From Hoylesella oralis ATCC 33269 (GTDB taxonomy: Bacteria; Bacteroidota; Bacteroidia; Bacteroidales; Bacteroidaceae): a stretch of 64,000 nt of DNA. Below the pieces are notes generated by a model. It did no database searches. It worked only from the letters and a program-made list of their open reading frames with translations, and was not told where the DNA came from. Positions 1-9,116 of the stretch are shown here, one piece after another. A program made the position numbers and the translations under genes. Position 1 is the stretch's first letter. Each line of letters opens with the position of its first letter. The stretch is from contig NZ_GL833119.1 in assembly GCF_000185145.2 (NCBI RefSeq), forward strand, positions 1,677,464-1,741,463, read 5' to 3'.

Positions 1-40
1 GCAATAAACAGATGCTCGGAGACATCGGTTGGTAAATGGG

Positions 41-2008
41 TTACTCCTTGTTCAAATGGGCAAGAGTCGGGTCCGTCTTGATGCGTTCCTTCTCTGATTC
101 CACAAGTGAGAGAATCTCTTTTTTGATGCGTTTATAGTTGGCTTCGATGGTCTCTTTGAGATTATCGGAGCTGTCTTCGTTTGTAAAGTCGGCAATCGTG
201 GGAATAGGTTCGTAAGCCTTTGTTTCTGCAGATACCTTGGCAGAATCCACCACAATCTCTGCATGGAAAATTTTCTGGTCGATGCGCTCGTCGAAGTTGT
301 CGGACACAGTTCCCACGAACATACCCTGTGTAAGGTTTAAAATCTTACTTGCAGGGATGAGACTGTCCATCTGGGTGGGGATAGAGGTGGACTTATTGTT
401 GCGATTGATGGTCATCGAATGCCGTTGCTGAAGCACCTTACCGAAACGTTCTGAAAGCGTCTTGGCGGTTTCTCCCACGACCTGCCCACTAAAAACATTA
501 CCAACCGTGTTCTGTATCACTTTACTCTCCTTGTCTCCATAATCACGGGTATACTGTGAGAAGTCCTGAAAGCCCAGACACACCGCCATCTTATTGCTGC
601 GCGCCGTGGCAATAAGGTTGTCGAGTCCCTTGAAATAAATCGTGGGCAGCTCGTCGATGATGACCGACGATTTGAGCATCCCTTTCTTGTTGATGAGTTT
701 TACTATGCGCGAGTTATATAACCCCAGCGCTGCTCCGTAGATATTCTGGCGGTCGGGATTGTTGATGTCGAGCGTGAACTCATTGCTCGTCATCACCCAG
801 TACAACTGCGGTGAAATCATCCTTGACAGCGGTATCTTTGCTGAGGCAATCTGTCCTGCCAGCTGCTCCATCGCTTCGCCTTGCCACGCGTCCATGAAGG
901 GAGAAAGATAATTCTCCAATTCGGGATACGACGTGAGAATGGGAAACACATCTTCATATTTGCGGTTGAGCAGTTCAATGGCGTGCGGAAACGTGCAATA
1001 CTTCCCGTCCTGATAAATGCGCAGATACCAGATAATGGCGGAAAACAGGATAATAGGACTTTCCACAAAGAAATCGCCTTGCTTCTGCACCCACGTTTTG
1101 TTGAGGTTGAGCATGATGGTGTAGGCGCTATCGTAAGCATCCAATATATCCGTCATAAAGGCAGGATTGATAGGATTGCAGCGGTGGCTCCTGCGAGGAT
1201 CATCAAAGTTAATCACGAAGAATCGCGGCTTTACCTTGTAAGCGTCCAAATGATGAAGCAGGTGGTTGTAGGCAATCTCGGAAAGGTCGGGAAACTTGTA
1301 GTCATAGATGTACATGGCAAAACCCTTTTCTATCTGTTGCTTGATGTAGTTGTTCACTATGGCGTAGGACTTACCCGACTCCGGCATACCGAGCACCATC
1401 GAGGCGCGGAACGGATTGACCACATTGATCCAGCCGTTGTTCCATTTTTTCTTATAATAAAAACGTGTGGGTAGATTGACCGAGTATTCATTCTCCATCA
1501 GTCGGGTTTCCTACATGAAACTCTCGTTCTCCGTGTTGAACACGTCGTCCATGAGGTTATTTTTGAGCAGTCGGCTCATCCATACGCCACCCATCAGCAG
1601 GCAGATATAACCCACTGACAGCGTGAAGATATAAAGTGAAGCTGCTCTGACCTTACCGATGGGCAGTGCCAACAGCCACCAGTTGAGAAAGAAGAACACA
1701 AATCCGGCGAAAAGCACTGTCCAAATCTTTGGCCATGTGATTTTCTCCTCCTTCACTCCTTTTGTACCCAAACAGGACAAGGCAAGGAATACCACACAGA
1801 AGAGTTTCGTCCAGAGGATGGACGAAAACAAGCCCGTAGTGCGCTGGAAGTTCATCAGTATCTTGTTGATGATACCGAGCGTGAAGTGCCACTCCTGAAA
1901 CGCCTCGTAGCAAAACCAATAACAATTTATCAAGAGGAATATCACCGATATACCCCGCATAAAGTCCATGACTTTACCTAATGCCCTTAAATCGTCTTCT
2001 TGTGCCAT
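41..2008 (-). pseudogene. TraG/MobC-type conjugation coupling protein, split by in-frame amber codon
   Basis: This is a VirD4/TraG-like coupling ATPase, which in conjugation links the relaxase-DNA complex to the secretion channel at the inner membrane. The N-terminal piece (start ATG at 2008, 165 aa) carries the YWFCY-type domain (motif NCYWFCYEAF) and several membrane segments. It stops at TAG 1513-1511. The same frame reopens at once, and the next ATG (1498) begins a 485-aa piece with Walker A GMPESGKS at residues 37-44 and a Walker B-like VIIDELP. Read through, the gene would have 655 sense and stop codons before its TAA, close to what I recall for the intact Bacteroidetes family (about 670 aa). 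From family knowledge the TAG sits where a CAG (Gln) is expected. I infer a nonsense-inactivated gene, though suppression or internal restart cannot be excluded. It lies beside a decayed relaxase. Confidence 0.85.
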
Positions 2009-2213
2009 AATTGAATAAAATTTTGTATCCGCCCTTATGTCTAAAATGGTCTTATAAGACATTTTAATTCTCCTATAAGACAATTTCGAGCGGTGGTTTA
2101 CATTGTTGTTAGAATACTTTTTGATTGCTGTTTGAACGAGAGATTTACCGATTCCTTCGTCTAAGATTGACCTTGCTCTGCTTGCGGAGCTTACGCTGCC
2201 AAGCTGCCTCCTT

Positions 2214-3420
2214 CTAATCATCGTTGCCTGTAGATATAAATGAGTCATCAACCATATCCTCGACGAGTTCATCGACAAGGTTGTCGCCCTCCTCAGTGTC
2301 CTGTCGCAAGGGTTGAATGATCGATGGTTCCAAACGAGCGGTGGGACTGCCATACAGCGTTTCGTCCAAGAATGGGTTGTGCGTGGTATTGGAGAAATTG
2401 GCGTTGAACACATTGGCAGCATACCCCTTGCCCAATTGTGAGCCATTGAGAGCAATGCCCTCTTCGTGGTTTATAAAAGTGATATCATAGATTCGACCAC
2501 TTTCATTCTTTCGGATAAACACACGCAAGCCTTGGTCCTCAATCTTTGCCGAAGTTCTTCCTCTGTTTGGGGAGAGGTGCGCATTGTTTGTAATATCTTG
2601 TTACTGATGGTGGGTATCAGCGGCTTGATGGCTTGTTTGGATTTTTGCATTCTGTTCTGCACGGCAGTATAGCCCACACCACGACCGATGTCTGAGGCAT
2701 GGATGGGTGTGCTTACCTTGTTACCCTTATCGTCTGTGGGCACATAGACCAGTCCATCGTATTTCTTTCCCCGAAACTCCGTCTTCACTTCTTCCACTGC
2801 AAGATTGTATTTACTCAGGATGGCGTTCAGTTCGCCCAAGGAACAGAAGCGATAATGCTTCAGCACCATACGGACAACACTTGCCACCTGATCCTTGATA
2901 TTCCCTTTGTTAATGTCAATCTTGGGTGTTTCATTCATCACTTTGTCAGCGATCTTTGAGCTTGGAATAAGATTGTATTTCCTTTCCAAGGCATCAGTAA
3001 TCTTCTTGCTCCTTCGCTTTTCAAACTTGTCGTTGATTTTCTTTCCCTCACCGTCTATCCGAAGCGACACAATGTGGATATGCTCACGGGCAATGTCGTT
3101 GTGCTTGAACACGATGTAGGGTTGCTTACCGTAGCCGAGAGCCTCCATATACTCCTTGACTATCTCTGTGAGTGTCTCTTTGGATAGTTTCTCGTCCGGG
3201 TGAGGATTGAGGGAGCAATGAAACACCGTTTTCTTGGTACGACATTTCTTAGGTATCAATGCCTCCATATCGGCAAACACCTCCTCCATCGTATAACGTC
3301 CCTCCTTGTTCTGATACAATTCAGCGGCAAGAAGAATGCTTGCTTCCCCTTTGTCCACCTTTTTGAAGTTGTAGCCGAGTGCACCTCCAAGGTTCTCCGT
3401 ACTTGAAATCTTGGCTACAT
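2214..3420 (-). pseudogene. MobB-type relaxase, lost start codon and internal frameshift
   Basis: This is a relaxase/mobilization nuclease of the Bacteroidetes MobB type, which would nick DNA at oriT for transfer. Conserved parts are the N-terminal NLGGALGYNF with the candidate catalytic Tyr, and the metal-binding histidine motif KHNDIAREHIHIV. There are two lesions. First, the reading frame runs back to VAKISS at 3418, but the ATG at 3420-3418 is read ATG TAG: one base appears lost from an ancestral ATG-GTA. The only open starts are a GTG at 3358, which would drop the Tyr motif, or rare codons. Second, one base is missing in the codon near 2529-2530, so the frame shifts between RLRTK and LRVFIRKN. 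The remaining 104-aa C-terminal part is in another frame and ends at 2214. Intact length would be about 400 aa. The downstream TraG gene is also broken. Confidence 0.85.
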
Positions 3421-3521
3421 TTTTTGAAATTCAGAAATTTCTGTAGCTGAATTGTAGCCGCTGTGGAGTCTTTTGGGATATTTTAGTGTATCTACACATA
3501 CTCTGAAAAGAGGAAGTGGTA

Positions 3522-3558
3522 TAAAACAAAAATATCATAACTCTCTGAAGTTATGATA
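3522..3558 (-). terminator. Terminator downstream of the tRNA-Asp genes
   Basis: A 10-bp perfect stem (3533-3542 with 3549-3558, 6-nt loop) is followed on the minus strand by a T-rich tract. It lies just after the 3' end of the second tRNA-Asp gene and separates the tRNA transcript from the decayed mobile element. Confidence 0.7.
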
Positions 3559-3608
3559 CTTACGATTTTCTTTCAAAAACTCTGATATTGTTTTTAGAGT
3601 ATTAAAAG

Positions 3609-3682
3609 CGGTGCGTACGAGACTCGAACTCGTGACCTCCTGCGTGACAGGCAGGCATTCTAACCAACTGAACTAACGCACC
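3609..3682 (-). tRNA. tRNA-Asp (GTC)
   Basis: A full cloverleaf is visible on the minus strand. The acceptor stem GGTGCGT pairs with ACGCACC, the anticodon stem CCTGC/GCAGG encloses the loop CTGTCAC (anticodon GTC), and the T arm contains GTTCGAGTC. The discriminator is G and CCA is not encoded. It is identical to the copy at 3719-3792. Confidence 0.95.
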
Positions 3683-3718
3683 CGATTGATGCAAATCTTT
3701 ATGATAGGTAGTGTGAAG

Positions 3719-3792
3719 CGGTGCGTACGAGACTCGAACTCGTGACCTCCTGCGTGACAGGCAGGCATTCTAACCAACTGAACTAACGCACC
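3719..3792 (-). tRNA. tRNA-Asp (GTC), second identical copy
   Basis: Every tRNA position matches the copy at 3609-3682, which begins 36 nt after this one ends. Anticodon GTC, discriminator G, CCA not encoded. The two are probably cotranscribed, this copy first. Confidence 0.95.
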
Positions 3793-3883
3793 TCTAAATA
3801 CGCCAATCGTTTTGATTGCGGGTGCAAAGATAACGATATTTTTTTTCCCTACCAAATATATGTTCCGTTTTTTCATAAAAATA

Positions 3884-3918
3884 ATGGACAGTACGAGGAA
3901 CGAAATCGTACTGTCCAT
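3884..3918 (-). terminator. Terminator of gdhA
   Basis: A 13-bp perfect inverted repeat (3884-3896 with 3906-3918, 9-nt loop) is followed on the minus strand by a T-rich stretch. It lies 14 nt beyond the gdhA stop codon. Confidence 0.8.
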
Positions 3919-3931
3919 AAACGATTGGCAA

Positions 3932-5266
3932 TTATACAATACCCTGCGCCATGATGGCTTTGGCAACTTTCAAGAAGCCTGCAACATTGGCACCCTTAAC
4001 GTAGTTCACATATCCATCGGAAGTCTTTCCGTATTTTACGCAATTCTCGTGAATATCGTTCATAATATCGTGAAGTTTTGCATCTACTTCCTCACGGCTC
4101 CAACGCAGGCGTTCAGAGTTCTGACTCATCTCAAGACCAGATACTGCAACGCCTCCTGCGTTTGCTGCTTTGCCCGGTGCATAGAGGATTTTTGCATCTT
4201 GGAACACTTTTATAGCTTCTGGTGTAGATGGCATATTGGCACCTTCAGACACGGCAAACACACCGTTTGTAATAAGTGCTTGGGCTGCTTCTTCGTTTAT
4301 TTCGTTTTGTGTAGCGGAGGGAAGGGCAATGTCTGCCTTCTCGAACCAAGGTTTCGCTCCTTCTACATATTTCACTCCGTACTTATCTGCATATTCACGA
4401 ATACGGCCACGCTCTATGTTTTTCAACTCCATAATATAATCGAGTTTCTCTCGATCGATGCCTTCGGGATCGTAAATATACCCGTCGGAGTCTGACATTG
4501 TGACGGGTTTTGCACCGAGTTCGATCAGTTTCTCTACCGTATATTGGGCAACATTTCCTGCTCCAGATACAAGAACAGTCTTACCGGCAATGTCTATATT
4601 GCGTGTTTTCAGCATGTTTTGCAGGAAATAAACATTACCGTAGCCCGTGGCTTCGGGGCGGATACGCGAGCCTCCGAACTCCTGTCCCTTGCCTGTAAGT
4701 ATGCCGCAGAATTGGTGGGTTAGCTTTTTGTATTGCCCGAACATATAGCCTATTTCACGGCCTCCTACGCCAATATCGCCTGCCGGAACGTCTTCATCGG
4801 GACCGATGTGGCGGTATAGTTCGCTCATGAATGCCTGACAGAAGCGCATAACCTCTGCATTACTCTTGCCACGGGGCGAAAAGTCGGAACCACCCTTGGC
4901 GCCTCCCATCGGTAGAGTGGTAAGAGAGTTCTTGAAGGTTTGTTCGAAAGCAAGGAACTTCAAAATGGAAAGGTTCACTGAAGCATGGAAACGTAAGCCT
5001 CCTTTGTATGGTCCAATGGCATTATTATGCTGAATGCGATAACCCATATTGGTTTGTACGTTGCCTTTATCGTCTACCCACGTAACACGGAACTGCACTA
5101 AACGGTCGGGAATACATAGACGTTCGATCAGATTAGACTTCTCGAACTCGGGATGTCTGTTATATTCATCTTCGATCGTACCTATCACCTGACTTACTGC
5201 CTGAATATATTCGGGTTCGTTGGGAAATCTTCTTTTTAGGCTTTCTAATACTTCTGTCGCTCTCAT
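3932..5266 (-). CDS. gdhA: NADP-specific glutamate dehydrogenase
   Basis: It converts 2-oxoglutarate and ammonium to glutamate with NAD(P)H, in the cytoplasm, as a hexamer. The 444-aa length is typical of the hexameric family. The substrate-binding region contains GPYKGGLRFH and PMGGAKGGSDF, the catalytic-domain signature follows (PDEDVPAGDIGVGGREIGYM), and the Rossmann domain holds VLVSGAGNVAQYTVEKL. The start is the only strong ATG, with a -7 element TAACTTTG about 55 nt upstream. It is a single-gene unit: its own terminator follows, and the tRNA-Asp genes lie downstream. Dependence on NADP rather than NAD is assigned from similarity only. Confidence 0.96.
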   Translation of the reverse strand: MRATEVLESLKRRFPNEPEYIQAVSQVIGTIEDEYNRHPEFEKSNLIERLCIPDRLVQFRVTWVDDKGNVQTNMGYRIQHNNAIGPYKGGLRFHASVNLSILKFLAFEQTFKNSLTTLPMGGAKGGSDFSPRGKSNAEVMRFCQAFMSELYRHIGPDEDVPAGDIGVGGREIGYMFGQYKKLTHQFCGILTGKGQEFGGSRIRPEATGYGNVYFLQNMLKTRNIDIAGKTVLVSGAGNVAQYTVEKLIELGAKPVTMSDSDGYIYDPEGIDREKLDYIMELKNIERGRIREYADKYGVKYVEGAKPWFEKADIALPSATQNEINEEAAQALITNGVFAVSEGANMPSTPEAIKVFQDAKILYAPGKAANAGGVAVSGLEMSQNSERLRWSREEVDAKLHDIMNDIHENCVKYGKTSDGYVNYVKGANVAGFLKVAKAIMAQGIV

Positions 5267-5320
5267 AATCTTTTTACTTTAAACGTTATCTAAATCTTTT
5301 TAAAAGCTATTTTCTACTTG

Positions 5321-5328
5321 CAAAGTTA
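5321..5328 (-). promoter_or_regulatory. -7 promoter element of gdhA
   Basis: TAACTTTG on the minus strand matches the Bacteroidetes -7 consensus TAnnTTTG. A TTTC lies 19 nt upstream in the -33 position (consensus TTTG). Confidence 0.65.
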
Positions 5329-5696
5329 TTTGTTTTCTGTGAAAAACGAAACAAAAAGTAAGTTTATTTTCTAAAAATGTAGAAAATAGTAAGTGTTGGC
5401 CGTTGTTTTGTGCCTTTTTTATTCTCTATACATTATTATATTAAGACGGGTGTGTGCCTGCCGGTTTGTATATTGGGCTGACATACTTGCATGATATTTC
5501 TGTTTTAGGAGTGCGGTATATTGCATTTACATAGTGTATCTGTCTGCGGCAGATGTTATGTGTAATCTTCTTATTGGGTTTATATGGCTCTCTATTACAA
5601 TGTTTACATAAGTTTTTTAGACCACGGATGAGAGGAAAAGAATATCCCTGTTGCCGGCTTTGTTGCAAGGCAGAGTTTAAAAAGTTAGCAAGTATT

Positions 5697-5728
5697 GTTG
5701 ATACCTTGAAAGTTTTTGTGTAAATTTG
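5697..5728 (+). promoter_or_regulatory. Promoter of dnaB
   Basis: GTTG at 5697-5700, a 20-nt spacer and TAAATTTG at 5721-5728 fit the Bacteroidetes promoter. Because the -7 box lies inside an upstream TTG extension of the reading frame, it supports the ATG at 5749 as the start of dnaB. Confidence 0.7.
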
Positions 5729-5748
5729 CAATCCAATATAATATTAGA

Positions 5749-7254
5749 ATGCCAGATATAGATAATAAGCGAAAGAGGCGTCAGCAACCGCTCGATAGTT
5801 CGTTCGGGCACCTTCAACCGCAGGCACTCGATATAGAGAAAGTGGTTCTAGGGGCATTGATGATTGATAAAGATGCGTTTTCAATGGTCAGTGAAGTATT
5901 ACGTCCGGAAACTTTTTACGAGCCACGTAATCAGAAAATTTACAATGCAATACAGGCTTTGAATATGGAGGAGAAGCCTGTAGATATCATGACCGTTACC
6001 GAAGAACTCAAATGCGAGGGCACTCTTGAAGATGTTGGAGGGCCTGCTTATATCGTAGAACTCAGCTCTCATGTGGCTTCTTCGGCACATATAGAATACC
6101 ATGCTCATATTCTTGCACAGAAATTCTTGGCTCGCCAATTGATTTCTTTCGCCAGTGTTATCGAAACAAAGGCATTCGACGAGACAATCGATGTAGACGA
6201 ACTGATGCAGGAGGCAGAGGGTTCGCTTTTCGAATTGTCGCAAAAGAATATGCGACAGGACTATACTCAAATAGAACCGGTTGTAAAGCGTACCATCGAA
6301 ATATTGCAGAAAGCGTCGGCTAATACGGAGGGACTTACAGGAATACCTTCGGGATATACTAAGCTCGACGAGATAACAGCGGGCTGGCAGAGTGCCGATC
6401 TGGTTATTATAGCCGGCCGACCGGCCATGGGTAAAACATCGTTTGCGCTGAGCATTGCCAAGAATATAGCTGTAGATTATAGTGAACCTATAGCCTTTTT
6501 TTCGTTGGAAATGAGTAATGTGCAGTTGGTGCAACGCCTTATTTCCAATACGTGTGAGATTGCCGGCAATAAGATATTGAGCGGACAGCTGGCTAAGGAT
6601 GAGTGGGAACGGCTGGATAAGAATTTAAGTAAATTAACGGGAGCGCCTATTTATGTCGACGATACGCCCGGCTTATCTGTATTCGAATTGCGCACAAAGG
6701 CACGGCGTCTTGTCAGAGAAAAGGGAGTAAAAATCATCATGATAGACTACCTTCAGCTGATGAATGCAAATGGAATGAAGTTCGGAAGCAGGCAGGAAGA
6801 GGTTTCTACCATATCGCGTTCGCTGAAAGGTTTGGCCAAGGAACTGGAAATACCTATATTGGCTTTATCGCAATTAAACCGTACTGTAGAGAATAGAGAG
6901 GGCTTGGAAGGGAAGCGACCTCAGCTAAGTGACTTGCGTGAGTCGGGGGCTATAGAGCAGGATGCGGATATGGTACTCTTCGTTCACAGACCGGAGTATT
7001 ATCATATCTTCGAGGACGAGAAAGGAAACGATCTTCACGGAATGGCGCAGATTATTATAGCTAAGCACCGTAAAGGGGCAACCGGCGATGTTCTTTTGAA
7101 CTTCAAAGGCGAGTTTACGCGCTTCCAAAATCCCGAAGATGCCTATATGGCTTCGATAGGTCCATCTATTAACGGCGAAATTCTTGGTTCCAAGATGAAC
7201 AGGGATGAAGATCCGTTCGATATACAACCGAACAATGGGGGAGCTCCTTTTTAA
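5749..7254 (+). CDS. dnaB: Replicative DNA helicase DnaB
   Basis: This is the hexameric 5'-3' helicase that unwinds DNA at the replication fork. The N-terminal DnaB domain (LQPQALDIEKVVLGALMID) is followed by a linker and the RecA-like motor. The motor has Walker A GRPAMGKTSF near residue 222, Walker B IIMIDYLQLM, and the C-terminal motifs SQLNRTVE and LRESGAIEQDADMV. The length of 501 aa is normal and no intein is present. A TTG start 11 codons upstream is possible but overlaps the -7 promoter box, so the ATG is preferred. It is apparently monocistronic, since the leu operon has its own promoter. Confidence 0.96.
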   Translation: MPDIDNKRKRRQQPLDSSFGHLQPQALDIEKVVLGALMIDKDAFSMVSEVLRPETFYEPRNQKIYNAIQALNMEEKPVDIMTVTEELKCEGTLEDVGGPAYIVELSSHVASSAHIEYHAHILAQKFLARQLISFASVIETKAFDETIDVDELMQEAEGSLFELSQKNMRQDYTQIEPVVKRTIEILQKASANTEGLTGIPSGYTKLDEITAGWQSADLVIIAGRPAMGKTSFALSIAKNIAVDYSEPIAFFSLEMSNVQLVQRLISNTCEIAGNKILSGQLAKDEWERLDKNLSKLTGAPIYVDDTPGLSVFELRTKARRLVREKGVKIIMIDYLQLMNANGMKFGSRQEEVSTISRSLKGLAKELEIPILALSQLNRTVENREGLEGKRPQLSDLRESGAIEQDADMVLFVHRPEYYHIFEDEKGNDLHGMAQIIIAKHRKGATGDVLLNFKGEFTRFQNPEDAYMASIGPSINGEILGSKMNRDEDPFDIQPNNGGAPF

Positions 7255-7334
7255 TTGTAACTTACGGTTTAAAATAAAATAAGCGTATAAATTAGCTGAT
7301 TTGATGTATAAATGTGAAAAATGTATTATTTTAT

Positions 7335-7365
7335 TTTGATTGTTTAAAATATTATTATACCTTTG
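7335..7365 (+). promoter_or_regulatory. Promoter of the leu operon leader
   Basis: TTTG (7335-7338), a 19-nt spacer and TACCTTTG (7358-7365) form a near-perfect Bacteroidetes promoter. Transcription would start near 7372, about 20 nt before the leader-peptide ATG and about 200 nt before leuA. Confidence 0.8.
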
Positions 7366-7391
7366 CACAAGTTTAATAAACGAATAAGCGA

Positions 7392-7460
7392 ATGATTACT
7401 TCACAGATTATTATTAGCATTCTTGGTATTCGACTATATCCTTGTAGTTGGAAGTGTTGA
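7392..7460 (+). CDS. Ile-rich leader peptide of the leu/ile operon attenuator
   Basis: This is a 22-codon frame starting MITSQIIISILGIRLY and ending in a TGA at 7458. Six of 22 residues are Ile (codons 2, 6, 7, 8, 10, 13) and two are Leu (11, 15). It starts about 20 nt after the predicted transcription start. Its last codons (Trp-Lys-Cys, 7449-7457) form one arm of an antiterminator. A ribosome stalled at the Ile codons would leave this arm free, while one reaching the stop would cover it. It is the classical layout of a transcription-attenuation leader peptide. The ribosome-binding site is weak, as usual in this phylum. Translation is inferred, not shown. Confidence 0.8.
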   Translation: MITSQIIISILGIRLYPCSWKC

Positions 7461-7513
7461 GGTATGCATGTAATAACAGATGAAGAAATAAATAGAAGCC
7501 TTTCACACTTCCA
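7449..7513 (+). promoter_or_regulatory. Antiterminator of the leu operon attenuator
   Basis: TGGAAGTGT (7449-7457, inside the leader ORF) is exactly complementary to ACACTTCCA (7505-7513), giving 9 bp, and weaker pairing continues through 7462/7500. The second arm overlaps the 5' arm of the terminator (7496-7508), so the two structures exclude each other. Confidence 0.75.
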
Positions 7514-7535
7514 TGTGGGTGTGAGAGGCTTTTTT
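7496..7535 (+). terminator. Attenuator terminator upstream of leuA
   Basis: A 13-bp stem (7496-7508 with 7519-7531) with one G-U pair and a 10-nt loop is followed by six T residues (7530-7535). It lies 32 nt before leuA and after the leader peptide, so it acts inside the transcript rather than ending dnaB. Confidence 0.88.
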
Positions 7536-7567
7536 ACATATTTGGCGATCGAATAATAATTTAAATA

Positions 7568-9073
7568 ATGATGAGTGATAGATTATTTATTTTTGATACG
7601 ACTTTAAGAGATGGCGAACAGGTGCCCGGCTGCCAGCTGAATACTATAGAGAAAATTCAGATAGCCAAGCAGTTGGAGCAGTTAGGAGTAGATGTAATCG
7701 AGGCCGGTTTTCCCATCTCGTCGCCGGGAGATTTTAATTCTATCGTTGAAATAAGTAAAGCCGTTACGTGGCCAACAATCTGTGCATTGACTCGAGCTGT
7801 GGAGAAAGATATCGATGTTGCAGCCGAATCGCTTCAATATGCAAAACGTAAACGTATTCATACAGGCATCGGAACAAGCGACAGTCATATAAGATATAAA
7901 TTCAACAGTACACGAGAAGAAATTATAGAACGGGCTGTGGCTGCCGTGAAGTATGCTAAAAAGTATGTTGAGGATGTAGAATTTTATGCAGAAGATGCCG
8001 GACGTACGGATAACGAATATTTGGCAAGAGTTGTAGAAGCGGTGATAAAAGCCGGCGCTACCGTTGTCAATATTCCCGATACCACGGGCTATTGTTTACC
8101 GGAAGAATATGGGGCTAAGATAAAATACTTGGTCGAACATGTGGATGGGATGGATAAGGCAATTCTCTCTACACACTGCCATAATGATTTGGGAATGGCC
8201 ACTGCAAACACATTCAGTGGCATCTTGAACGGAGCACGTCAGGCAGAAGTAACCATTAACGGTATAGGCGAGCGGGCTGGAAATACATCTCTTGAAGAAA
8301 TTGCCATGATATTGAAATGTCATAAACATTTGAATATCGATACGAATATCAATACTGCAAGGATATATCCCACATCGCGCATGGTATCGAGTTTAATGAA
8401 TATGCCTGTGCAACCCAATAAGGCTATTGTGGGTAGAAATGCCTTTGCCCACTCGAGCGGTATACATCAAGACGGCGTATTGAAGAATGTTTCTACCTAC
8501 GAAATTATAGATCCGAAAGAGGTAGGACTCGATGATAATGCGATTGTATTGACAGCCCGTAGTGGTAGAGCGGCGTTGAAATATCGTTTACATGTAAATG
8601 GCATCGATATGGAAGACGATGTCAAACTCGATAATGTTTATCAGAAATTTTTGAAATTAGCAGATAAGAAGAAAGAAATCAACGATGATGATTTATTGAT
8701 GCTTGCCGGTGCAGATGCAGCAGAGACACATGCCGTGAAACTCGACTTCCTGCAAGTAACGACAGGAATGGGAGTAAGAAGTGTTGCAAGTATTGGACTT
8801 GACATCAGCGGACAGAAGTTCGAAGAGGCTTCGACCGGTAACGGACCGGTGGATGCTGCTATCTGTGCGCTGAAAAAGATTATCCAAAAGCAGATGACAC
8901 TTAAGGAATTTACGATACAAGCCATATCGAAAGGTTCCGATGATGTGGGCAAAGTGCACATGCAAGTGGAATATGATGGAAACATATATTATGGCTTTGG
9001 CGCGAATACCGATATTGTTACGGCATCGGTAGAGGCATATATCGACTGTATTAATAAGTTCCGCCACAAGTAA
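7568..9073 (+). CDS. leuA: 2-isopropylmalate synthase
   Basis: It condenses acetyl-CoA with 2-oxoisovalerate, the first committed step of leucine synthesis. The HMGL-like TIM barrel begins [19 protein letters not shown], with metal-binding [14 protein letters not shown] in the middle. It is followed by the linker ([15 protein letters not shown]) and a C-terminal LeuA dimer/regulatory domain, so feedback control by leucine is likely. The 501-aa length is normal. Two adjacent ATG codons could serve as start (7568 or 7571). It is the first gene of leuA-leuC-leuD-cimA-leuB and sits behind an attenuator. The paralogue at 11110 differs in its substrate-binding region. Confidence 0.95.
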   Translation: MMSDRLFIFDTTLRDGEQVPGCQLNTIEKIQIAKQLEQLGVDVIEAGFPISSPGDFNSIVEISKAVTWPTICALTRAVEKDIDVAAESLQYAKRKRIHTGIGTSDSHIRYKFNSTREEIIERAVAAVKYAKKYVEDVEFYAEDAGRTDNEYLARVVEAVIKAGATVVNIPDTTGYCLPEEYGAKIKYLVEHVDGMDKAILSTHCHNDLGMATANTFSGILNGARQAEVTINGIGERAGNTSLEEIAMILKCHKHLNIDTNINTARIYPTSRMVSSLMNMPVQPNKAIVGRNAFAHSSGIHQDGVLKNVSTYEIIDPKEVGLDDNAIVLTARSGRAALKYRLHVNGIDMEDDVKLDNVYQKFLKLADKKKEINDDDLLMLAGADAAETHAVKLDFLQVTTGMGVRSVASIGLDISGQKFEEASTGNGPVDAAICALKKIIQKQMTLKEFTIQAISKGSDDVGKVHMQVEYDGNIYYGFGANTDIVTASVEAYIDCINKFRHK

Positions 9074-9116
9074 AACAGATGAGAAGTTTAATATGAAATA
9101 ATTATATTATATTGCA

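Larger units (their letters stand above)
5267..5748. other. Intergenic region with divergent promoters of gdhA and dnaB
   Basis: This 482-nt gap lies between divergent genes. The gdhA side has a -7 element TAACTTTG (minus strand, 5328-5321) with TTTC about 19 nt upstream. The dnaB side has GTTG and TAAATTTG at 5697-5728. The 96-codon minus-strand frame in the middle resembles nothing I know and overlaps the dnaB promoter. I see no RNA gene or repeat. Confidence 0.6.

Noticed and set aside
2009..2455. N-terminal extension of the TraG half, about 149 codons
   Set aside because: The upstream part reads antisense-like sequence over the relaxase C-terminus. The family start is the ATG at 2008.
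1..3430. Active conjugative or mobilizable element
   Set aside because: The relaxase lacks its start and has a frameshift, and the coupling protein has a stop codon. No integrase or transfer-channel genes are visible, though the element may extend left of the window.
5441..5731. 96-codon minus-strand frame between gdhA and dnaB
   Set aside because: It overlaps the dnaB promoter and start, has no recognisable domain and no promoter of its own.
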